From CAZAYB01 sp964489215 (GTDB taxonomy: Bacteria > Planctomycetota > Phycisphaerae > Sedimentisphaerales > Anaerohalosphaeraceae), in assembly GCA_964489215.1 (NCBI GenBank), contig CAZAYB010000154.1, forward strand, positions 1 to 7,600: a stretch of 7,600 nucleotides of DNA. The letters run 5' to 3'. The notes under the pieces are model-generated. The model had not been told where the DNA came from, made no database searches, and saw only the letters and a list, made by a program, of their open reading frames with translations. Positions within the stretch are counted from its first letter, which is position 1; each line of letters begins with the position of its first letter. Below are positions 1 to 5,479 of this stretch, in pieces. A program made the translations under genes and the position numbers.

Positions 1-549
1 GATGTTTTTAATGGTCGCGACCAATGTAATATGAATTACATAAAGGCGGGCCTTTTAGGTTATAACCTCCTTGCACTGGATATCTTTGATGGTATGCGGT
101 GTATTGACTATCTTTGCGGCCTTGATTTTGTGGATTCTGATAGAATCGGCTGTATGGGCCTTAGCTTCGGCGGCACAATGACCACATGGCTAACGCTTAT
201 GGACGAGAGGATAAAAGCCGCTGATATAATCTGCTACTCAGCCCGGTTCTCGGAGTTCGCCCTCAAGCGAGGCAATTTCTGCGGCTCGCAGACATTTATG
301 GGTATATACAAACTCTGCGATGTCCCTGACCTGCACGGCCTGATCGCTCCTCGTCCACTACTTGCCGAGATTGGAATGTATGACCTTTGCTTTAAATCGG
401 ATGAGGCACTTAGCTGTGCAAAAGAGGTGGAGAAAATTTACACTGCAGCGGGTGTTCAAAGCAAATATGTCGTTGATTTTTTTGAGGGTGGGCATGCTTT
501 CTCTGGTCGAAAAGCATTTGATTTTTTTGAAAAGTGTTTGAAAAGATGA
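1..549 (+). CDS. Alpha/beta hydrolase, acetyl-esterase-like (5' truncated)
   Basis: The reading frame is open from the first base of the window to a TGA at 547-549, so the gene begins upstream and only its last 182 codons are present. The ATG at 31 falls inside the conserved fold and is not the start. The sequence resembles the alpha/beta hydrolases often annotated as acetylxylan-esterase-like or dienelactone-hydrolase-like (Abhydrolase_7 type). A nucleophile elbow GLSFGG places the catalytic Ser at 163-165, the strand after IAPRPLL carries the probable acid Asp at 382-384 (GMYD), and GGHAF gives the catalytic His at 493-495. The segment before the elbow (LLGYNLLALDIFDGMRCIDY) matches the usual layout of this group. 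A likely role is removal of acetyl or other acyl groups from a glycan or its oligosaccharides, which fits the carbohydrate genes downstream. Substrate and cellular location cannot be judged because the N-terminus is missing. Another hydrolytic activity of the superfamily is possible. Confidence 0.85.
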   Translation, partial: DVFNGRDQCNMNYIKAGLLGYNLLALDIFDGMRCIDYLCGLDFVDSDRIGCMGLSFGGTMTTWLTLMDERIKAADIICYSARFSEFALKRGNFCGSQTFMGIYKLCDVPDLHGLIAPRPLLAEIGMYDLCFKSDEALSCAKEVEKIYTAAGVQSKYVVDFFEGGHAFSGRKAFDFFEKCLKR

Positions 550-593
550 CATTTTCTGGAAATTAAATTTTTATCAAACAATTAGGTGATTAC

Positions 594-1631
594 ATGGATC
601 ATTATAAAATTATTTCCGATTTTCATAAAGGAAAACCATCCGGAGAGCTTTATTGTTCATTGGATTTTGATTTAAACTGGATAAAGGGTTTGCCTGATGA
701 GATTAAAGAATGGAAGGATGTTCAGAATGGGTTGGGTTTTGTTTTTCCTGCCGGACTGAAGGGGCATTTTTACCGAGTAGAATACAATGATTGCATTAGT
801 TATTCAAAAAGTGTACAAGAAAATGGAATTATAGAGAAATGGGATTGCCCTGAAGGCTCGTTACAAACGAGGATAGCGAATAACCATCCGGTTGAACATG
901 CGGTGAAAAACGGCAGCGACTGCCGTATCTTAAAATGCATTTATGAGAATATGCGTTATGTGCCCAATTACGAATTCAGTTCTGAAATAAATTACACGCA
1001 TATTTATACCGCTACGTCGCCGGTTCAAAGGCTATTGCAGTATGAAATGGGGTTGGAGAATTTTTATTCGGTTTTGATGAATAATAAAAAGTCTCTTGAA
1101 GAATTGATGGAGGTTATGCAGGACAAGGTTTTGGAACTGACTGAACTGGCGTGCGGCTACGGTATAGATACGATTTATCAGTCAGAAAATACATCTACAA
1201 CCATGATTTCGCCCGATTATTACAAAGAATTATCATTGCCGCAAATCAGGAAACATGCCGACCTCGTTCATTCAAAAGAAAAAAAAATAGTACTGCATAT
1301 GTGCGGCCATCTGAAAAACCTGCTCACGATGATTAAACAAACCGGTATTGACGGAATTCATTCTTTGACGCCTCCACCAATTGGAGATACTCCTTTTGAT
1401 GAGGTTTATCAATTATTCGGTAAAAATTTTCCGATTTACGGCAGATTTGGTTCAACGCAATGGCATGGGCTGGGTGAGGACCAGATCATTCAAAATTTAG
1501 AAGAAATTCTCCCCAAAGGATACTGGAAAGATAAAGCATTTATCCTTTTGGTTACTGTTGACGGATTGCAAGTTCAGTGGCAGGAGCTTAAAAAACTGTC
1601 AAATTTACTGCAAAATTACGGTAAAAGCTAA
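594..1631 (+). CDS. Uroporphyrinogen decarboxylase (URO-D/MtaA) family protein
   Basis: This 345-residue protein starts 44 bases after the hydrolase. The ATG at 594 is preceded by AGGTGA (584-589), which supports this start. The C-terminal half is typical of the URO-D-like superfamily: SENTSTTMISPDYYKE near residues 197-212, then HMCGH at 235-239, then a DGIHSLTPPP segment near 253-262. HxCG is the zinc-binding signature of cobalamin-dependent methyltransferases of the MtaA/CmuA type, with ligands His235 and Cys237. True HemE is unlikely because its conserved N-terminal arginine-rich signature is absent. In MtaA-type enzymes a second, distal Cys completes the site, but no Cys follows residue 237 here, so the chemistry may differ. 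There is no signal peptide, so it is probably cytoplasmic. Many such proteins occur beside LacI regulators and carbohydrate genes in Planctomycetota-like genomes. Their exact reaction is generally unknown, and methyl transfer is only one option. It could be co-transcribed with the upstream hydrolase. Confidence 0.85.
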   Translation: MDHYKIISDFHKGKPSGELYCSLDFDLNWIKGLPDEIKEWKDVQNGLGFVFPAGLKGHFYRVEYNDCISYSKSVQENGIIEKWDCPEGSLQTRIANNHPVEHAVKNGSDCRILKCIYENMRYVPNYEFSSEINYTHIYTATSPVQRLLQYEMGLENFYSVLMNNKKSLEELMEVMQDKVLELTELACGYGIDTIYQSENTSTTMISPDYYKELSLPQIRKHADLVHSKEKKIVLHMCGHLKNLLTMIKQTGIDGIHSLTPPPIGDTPFDEVYQLFGKNFPIYGRFGSTQWHGLGEDQIIQNLEEILPKGYWKDKAFILLVTVDGLQVQWQELKKLSNLLQNYGKS

Positions 1632-1690
1632 ATTTTTCCAAATCTGTACATCAATTTGAGTATAAATATTTAAATTTTATTAATTTTGCC

Positions 1691-1719
1691 TTGACAATAA
1701 TATTGAAATATCATATTAT
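1691..1719 (+). promoter_or_regulatory. Sigma-70-type promoter for the LacI-family gene
   Basis: A perfect -35 hexamer TTGACA lies at 1691-1696. A 17-base spacer separates it from TATTAT at 1714-1719, one base away from the consensus -10 box. The predicted transcription start is near 1726, giving a leader of about 20 bases before the ATG at 1746. That length also supports the annotated start of the regulator. Confidence 0.8.
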
Positions 1720-1732
1720 GGACACGTGTACA
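1719..1732 (+). promoter_or_regulatory. Candidate LacI-family operator at the transcription start
   Basis: The 14 bases TGGACACGTGTACA form an inverted repeat centred between 1725 and 1726. The inner eight bases ACACGTGT are perfectly symmetrical and only one outer pair is mismatched. The centre is a CG step, the hallmark of LacI-family operators, where the hinge-helix leucine inserts. The site begins at the last base of the -10 box and covers the predicted +1, so bound repressor would block initiation. The position suggests autoregulation by the gene downstream, which is an inference. Confidence 0.6.
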
Positions 1733-1745
1733 GAAAGGCGTTTTT

Positions 1746-2834
1746 ATGCAGGAAGTGGCGAAAAAACAATTAGAATTGCCGAAGAAGAGCACTTCTACTA
1801 CATGTAAAGATGTTGCTGAAGTAGCCGGAGTTGCTCATTCAACCGTTTCAAGGGCTATAAATAACACTGGATACGTTTCCCCTAAAACCCGAAAATTAGT
1901 ATTAGAGGCCGCTAAAAAGATAGGTTATCGCCCGAGTTCGGCGGCAAGGTCGCTTGTCAGTCAAAAACATGAAACAATAGGCCTTGTAACCGAAAGTGAA
2001 ACGGATGAAAGCTCTTATCGTGCATCTTTTTTGATAGGTGCTTCTACGCGGCTGGGAGAAATCGGCTATAGAATGGCTGTGGGCATAGCTCCTTCAAATG
2101 GTAAAACGCAGGATGTTTTAGAACTTCCAATACTTGAGCGCAGATGTCTTGACGGTCTGATTCTGGATATTCACCGTCTAAGCGGCGATTACACAGCCCT
2201 GATTAAAGAAATTGCTTTGCCTTGTGTTTTAGTCAACCCGCCGAGTCCAGTTTCATTCAACGCGGTTTTGCCGGATGATATAACTGTGGCAAATCAGGCT
2301 ACCGCACACCTTATAGAAAACGGCCATACGAAGATAGGTTATATGCCCAGGCTGGCAAGCTGTACTCACGGCAGTCAGTTCGACAGGATGAAAGGTTATT
2401 CGCAGGCTTTGAGTCAGCATTCTTTAAGTTTAATTCAAAACTGGGATGTTCCCCTTGGCCGTGGTGATAATGAAGTCGGTATCGAGGATGAGCATTACCT
2501 GCCGGACATTAAGGCAAGGTTGAAGTTTTATCTTCAAAAACACGACTGCACTGCCATTGTCGCTTATGATTCAAGGATGGCAGCGAGAACCCTTGTGGCC
2601 GCTTATGAGATGGGTCTGAAGGTGCCTGATGATTTTTCTCTTATTGCCTGCGACTATGAATCTTCATTACAAAGGCATATCTGTGATGTAACGGCGTTTA
2701 AGATCGACAGGGGTGAAATAGCCAGATGCGCGGTTGAGATGGTAATGCAGATGGTTGAAAAGGGCCTTGACAGAATAAATACTATTTATGTAAAGGGTAA
2801 ATTTGTGCAGGGTAACAGTGTAGTTGTTCTGTAA
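1746..2834 (+). CDS. LacI-family transcriptional regulator
   Basis: This is a 362-residue DNA-binding regulator that probably responds to a sugar or oligosaccharide. Residues 19-40 form the N-terminal helix-turn-helix (CKDVAEVAGVAHSTVSRAIN), followed by YVSPKTRKLVLEAAKKIGY. The hinge helix is PSSAARSL at 63-70, with Leu70 in the place of the leucine that intercalates at the operator centre. Residues about 76-362 form the periplasmic-binding-protein-like effector and dimerisation core, including IGLVTE at 78-83 and VPDDFSLIACDYES in the C-terminal subdomain. By alignment with LacI, the specificity positions of the recognition helix are His31, Ser32 and Arg36. The protein is slightly long for the family (usually about 330-345) because of an 18-residue extension before the helix-turn-helix. 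The start fits the short leader and a weak GAAAGG at 1733-1738. The palindrome overlapping its own promoter suggests autoregulation, and the following secreted genes are the likely regulon. The effector cannot be predicted. Confidence 0.93.
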   Translation: MQEVAKKQLELPKKSTSTTCKDVAEVAGVAHSTVSRAINNTGYVSPKTRKLVLEAAKKIGYRPSSAARSLVSQKHETIGLVTESETDESSYRASFLIGASTRLGEIGYRMAVGIAPSNGKTQDVLELPILERRCLDGLILDIHRLSGDYTALIKEIALPCVLVNPPSPVSFNAVLPDDITVANQATAHLIENGHTKIGYMPRLASCTHGSQFDRMKGYSQALSQHSLSLIQNWDVPLGRGDNEVGIEDEHYLPDIKARLKFYLQKHDCTAIVAYDSRMAARTLVAAYEMGLKVPDDFSLIACDYESSLQRHICDVTAFKIDRGEIARCAVEMVMQMVEKGLDRINTIYVKGKFVQGNSVVVL

Positions 2835-2859
2835 TATTTTAATGTTCCTATTAATTGAG

Positions 2860-2864
2860 AGGAG
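2860..2864 (+). promoter_or_regulatory. Ribosome binding site that sets the start of the small DNRLRE gene
   Basis: AGGAG, inside GAGAGGAG (2857-2864), lies 8 bases before the ATG at 2873. An in-frame TTG at 2855 overlaps this site and would add six residues ahead of the signal peptide, so the ATG is preferred. Confidence 0.8.
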
Positions 2865-2872
2865 TGAGTATT

Positions 2873-3514
2873 ATGAAGACGAATGTTTTAATGTGTGTAG
2901 TGATGTTGATGGCGGCAGGGTTGGTCCATGCAGTACCAGTGAATCTGGCTGTAACAGATGATGCGTTCATCAATGCTGGAGCCCCTGATGATAATTACGG
3001 GTCCGGTATTAACTTCACGGTATCAAGAGCCTCAGATGGAAGTCTAAACAGAAAAGGTTATTTGAAGTTTGATCTTTCTGAAATCCAGGGTATGGATGTA
3101 GCTGATATAATTTCTGCTACTCTGAAATTGGAATTTTACAATGGATACTCTAACTCCGGTGCAGTAGAGAAGGTTACGGGCAGCTGGAATGAAGATACGA
3201 TAACCTGGAACAATGCCCCCGCAACAGCAGGTTTGGGGATTGGATGGACTATGGACAGTACAGTGGGCAAGACTGAAGTCGATCTGACTGACCTTGTTAA
3301 AAGCTGGGTAGATGGAACTAATGCAAATAACGGAATTATGTTGCGAAACTACGGTGGAGGTGGTTACATTATGACCAATTTCTGGACCAAAGAAGGGACT
3401 GCGTCATATCCGGATCAGGGAATCAGCCCTTACATTGAAGTGAGCATTGTCCCTGAGCCGATGACTCTTGGTTTGCTTGGAGCAGGGTTGGTTTTCATCA
3501 GAAGACGTAAATAA
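2873..3514 (+). CDS. Secreted single-domain DNRLRE (CBM96-like) protein with PEP-CTERM tail
   Basis: This is a 213-residue exported protein. Residues 1-20 are a signal peptide, with probable cleavage after LVHA. Residues about 23-192 form one DNRLRE domain of the CBM96-like type. It contains DDAFINAGAPDDNYGSG, a YLKFDLSEI strand, SATLKLEFY, and the characteristic SWNEDTITWNNAPAT (104-118), then a VDLTDLVKSWVDG segment and the LRNYGGGGY region. The tail at 193-213 is a classic PEP-CTERM signal: VPEP, a short hydrophobic stretch, then RRRK. Exosortase systems recognise such tails and route the protein to the cell surface or extracellular matrix. No catalytic domain is present. The domain family is associated with carbohydrate enzymes, and CBM96 members have been reported to bind alginate, so glycan binding is a reasonable guess, though a structural role is equally possible. 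It starts 38 bases after the regulator and is followed by a strong terminator. It is homologous to both DNRLRE domains of the next gene. Confidence 0.88.
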   Translation: MKTNVLMCVVMLMAAGLVHAVPVNLAVTDDAFINAGAPDDNYGSGINFTVSRASDGSLNRKGYLKFDLSEIQGMDVADIISATLKLEFYNGYSNSGAVEKVTGSWNEDTITWNNAPATAGLGIGWTMDSTVGKTEVDLTDLVKSWVDGTNANNGIMLRNYGGGGYIMTNFWTKEGTASYPDQGISPYIEVSIVPEPMTLGLLGAGLVFIRRRK

Positions 3515-3528
3515 ATTACAGTTATTCA

Positions 3529-3558
3529 GGGCGGTCGGGAAGCCGGCTGCCCATTTTT
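3529..3558 (+). terminator. Rho-independent terminator after the PEP-CTERM gene
   Basis: Bases 3529-3552 fold into a 10-pair hairpin. The left arm GGGCGGTCGG pairs with CCGGCTGCCC, including two G-T wobbles, around a GAAG loop. It is followed by A and then TTTTT at 3554-3558. It begins 15 bases after the stop codon. It should end or strongly reduce transcription from the lacI promoter before the larger secreted genes. Confidence 0.85.
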
Positions 3559-3588
3559 ATATAAGATAAAATTTTTGGAGAACCAATT

Positions 3589-5457
3589 ATGAAGAAGATT
3601 TTTTTATTAATGCTGTTCTTTTATTCCATATTCTCGGTGAATGCCTTTTCCGGAACGTATCAGTTGTCAGTAATTCAGGATTCTTATGTCAATCTTGGAG
3701 ACCCGGATGCTAATTATGATTCGGACTATAATCTTGTTGTTTCACGTAGTAGTGCAGGAGAATTGAACAGGAGTGCTTTTATTCATTTTGATACTTCTCT
3801 GATTTATGGAATTGATCCTTCAAGAATTTTATCTGCGACTCTTAAGTTACAAAAATATGATGGTTCACCCAATTCAGGTGAAGTTGAAATTGCAACCGCC
3901 CCATGGTACGCCGATGAACTGACATTCAATAATATGCCCGCTACCACTTCCGACTTGAGTGCTCAGTGGATTGCTACTGATGATGAGGGTTATAATACTA
4001 CCGCTGATGTTACATCAATGGTTCAGTCGTGGGCAAGCGGTTCAAATCCGAATTTAGGTGTTTTGATGAGAAATTATGGAGGCGAAGGATATGTAGCAAG
4101 CTGGTTCTGGTCCCAGCAGGGGCTGGAATACGGCGGACTGCCTCCGGTAATTGAAATTGAAGTCGATGGTCAATTAGATGTGAGCCAAAAAATTTATCCA
4201 TTAACCTGTACCAAGGATTCATACGTGGATAATGCAAATCCTGACACAAATTACGGTGATAATACCCAGTTAAAAATTGCCAGAAAAAGTGACGGCACTT
4301 CAGACAGAACCACTTTTATGGAATTTGAATTGATGAATCTGGTGGGTATCGACCCTGGTCTTATTGATCTGGTTTCACTTAAAATGCACCGTGCGTTGTT
4401 TTCAGGGCAGGATACTTCCGGGCCTGTAGGCGTGGTAACAGGTGGCAGCTGGCAGGAAGATGCTATAACTTACAATAACGCTCCTGCTGTGGATTATAAT
4501 ACTGGTTTCCAGTGGGTGCCGGGTGATGGGCCAGGCTATAATACAGTGGTTGATGTGAATGAAATTGTGTTTGACTGGATGAACGGGACTGATCCGAACT
4601 ACAGCCTGAATCTAAGATTATGGGGCAGCCCGGCTTATTGCTTTATGATATTTGACAGTAAAGAAGAGACAACCAGAAACCTTCCTCCTGTGATAGAGGT
4701 AGTCCTTGATGCTTATGGTCCATACGATGTTCCGTGGTGGGTGGGCAGTGTTGACAGGCAGGACAAGGCCCTTTACACCGACGGAATAGGTAATAACTGG
4801 GGCTTTTATGAGTCAGTCGGCAGAAATGATGAGTTCATGAGTTGGTCGTCATATACGCCGATGGATGCTCAGCTTGAAGGTTCGACAAGATTCTGGAAGG
4901 GCGTAAATGCTCAGGCAAAAGCAAACAGTGAAGGTCGTCTGGCAAGAATATCAGGTTTTTATGAGCCGTATACATCCGGAATTTATTCGGATCATTATAA
5001 CGGCGCAATCGTAATCGAGCCTGTTGCACCGGGGCTGGTCTCCTGGTTTGGTGAGGTTTATTGCCGGGTCTGGTCTTATGACGGTCCATTGAATCTGGAA
5101 TTTGTTAAATTTGATACAAGGGATTTTCCGATACATATTCATACGGAAGTCATTGAACTCAGCTCTCCGGCTTCTCCGGATACCGTAGATCTTAGTCAGG
5201 TACCTGAATTGCAGAACATCAGTGTCAAGCAGGGGGAGAGACTTGCGATGGTAGCCCGAACGGAGCTTTTCGGCGCACATGTTGTAGCTGAGTTCTACAC
5301 GCCTGTCGGTATTACAATCCAACAGGGAAGCTGCATTGAACAGGGCGGCATTGACGGTGATCTAAGCGGCGACTGCCAGGTTAATGATACAGACCTGGAA
5401 ATATTCGCCCAGCAGTGGCTCGATTGCGGTGACGGTACTAATGCAAGTTGTTTCTAA
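3589..5457 (+). CDS. Secreted protein with two DNRLRE (CBM96-like) domains and a dockerin-like tail
   Basis: This is a 622-residue exported protein. GGAG at 3577-3580 is spaced 8 bases from the ATG. Residues 1-19 are a signal peptide, cleaved after SVNA. Two tandem DNRLRE domains follow: about 22-195 (DSYVNLGDPDANY, LTFNNMPAT at 111-119) and about 203-374 (DSYVDNANPDTNYGD, SWQEDAITYNNAPA at 287-300). Each ends in a PPVIE(I/V) strand. Residues about 380-578 are beta-rich and unassigned, with a Trp-rich opening PWWVGS and a closing QNISVKQGERLAMVAR segment. Residues 588-613 are a single dockerin-like calcium loop, with candidate ligands Asp591, Ser593, Asp595, Gln597 or its backbone, and Asp602, followed by AQQWLDC. 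Cysteines lie at 582, 596, 613 and 621. No glycosidase or lyase active site is visible, so it may be a binding or scaffold protein working with the hydrolase that starts 22 bases downstream. The first and second domains are paralogous to the single domain of the preceding gene. Confidence 0.87.
   Translation: MKKIFLLMLFFYSIFSVNAFSGTYQLSVIQDSYVNLGDPDANYDSDYNLVVSRSSAGELNRSAFIHFDTSLIYGIDPSRILSATLKLQKYDGSPNSGEVEIATAPWYADELTFNNMPATTSDLSAQWIATDDEGYNTTADVTSMVQSWASGSNPNLGVLMRNYGGEGYVASWFWSQQGLEYGGLPPVIEIEVDGQLDVSQKIYPLTCTKDSYVDNANPDTNYGDNTQLKIARKSDGTSDRTTFMEFELMNLVGIDPGLIDLVSLKMHRALFSGQDTSGPVGVVTGGSWQEDAITYNNAPAVDYNTGFQWVPGDGPGYNTVVDVNEIVFDWMNGTDPNYSLNLRLWGSPAYCFMIFDSKEETTRNLPPVIEVVLDAYGPYDVPWWVGSVDRQDKALYTDGIGNNWGFYESVGRNDEFMSWSSYTPMDAQLEGSTRFWKGVNAQAKANSEGRLARISGFYEPYTSGIYSDHYNGAIVIEPVAPGLVSWFGEVYCRVWSYDGPLNLEFVKFDTRDFPIHIHTEVIELSSPASPDTVDLSQVPELQNISVKQGERLAMVARTELFGAHVVAEFYTPVGITIQQGSCIEQGGIDGDLSGDCQVNDTDLEIFAQQWLDCGDGTNASCF
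5350..5427 (+). other. Dockerin-like calcium-loop segment (protein tail)
   Basis: This encodes residues 588-613 of the double-DNRLRE protein. The loop GDLSGDCQVNDTD fits the dockerin or EF-hand pattern at positions 1, 3, 5 and 12, but has Cys where the loop normally has Gly at position 6. Only one loop is present, whereas classical type I dockerins have two. Confidence 0.75.
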
Positions 5458-5479
5458 CAATACCTCATGGAGAAATAAA

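Larger units (their letters stand above)
1632..1745 (+). promoter_or_regulatory. AT-rich intergenic control region of the LacI-family gene
   Basis: This 114-base gap holds the promoter and candidate operator described separately. The stretch about 1656-1690, directly upstream of the -35 box, is almost purely A and T, as expected of an UP element that contacts the RNA polymerase alpha subunit. I see no convincing GC-rich hairpin that would terminate the upstream URO-D gene, so some read-through into the regulator is possible. Confidence 0.5.

Noticed and set aside
31..549. ATG at 31 as the start of the alpha/beta hydrolase
   Set aside because: The frame is open to base 1 and the Met lies within a conserved segment of the fold, so the gene is cut by the window edge.
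358..552. Minus-strand open frame
   Set aside because: It lies opposite the well-supported hydrolase, has no ribosome binding site and shows no recognisable protein features.
1151..1336. Second + frame inside the URO-D-like gene
   Set aside because: It is a shadow of the conserved zinc-motif region, with low-complexity basic composition and no family resemblance.
594..1631. Assignment of the URO-D-like gene as hemE
   Set aside because: It has the HxCG methyltransferase-type motif and lacks the HemE N-terminal arginine signature. The context is carbohydrate use, not haem synthesis.
2767..2792. TTGACA at 2767-2772 as an internal promoter for the DNRLRE gene
   Set aside because: No acceptable -10 hexamer lies 16-18 bases downstream. 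The nearest, TATGTA at 2787, is only 14 bases away, and the sequence is inside the regulator's coding region.
2855..2872. In-frame TTG at 2855 as the start of the small DNRLRE protein
   Set aside because: It overlaps the ribosome binding site AGGAG and would put MRGVSI before a normal signal peptide. The ATG at 2873 has ideal spacing.
4010..5322. Three minus-strand open frames opposite the double-DNRLRE gene
   Set aside because: They overlap each other and a coherent multi-domain secreted protein, and their translations look like antisense composition.
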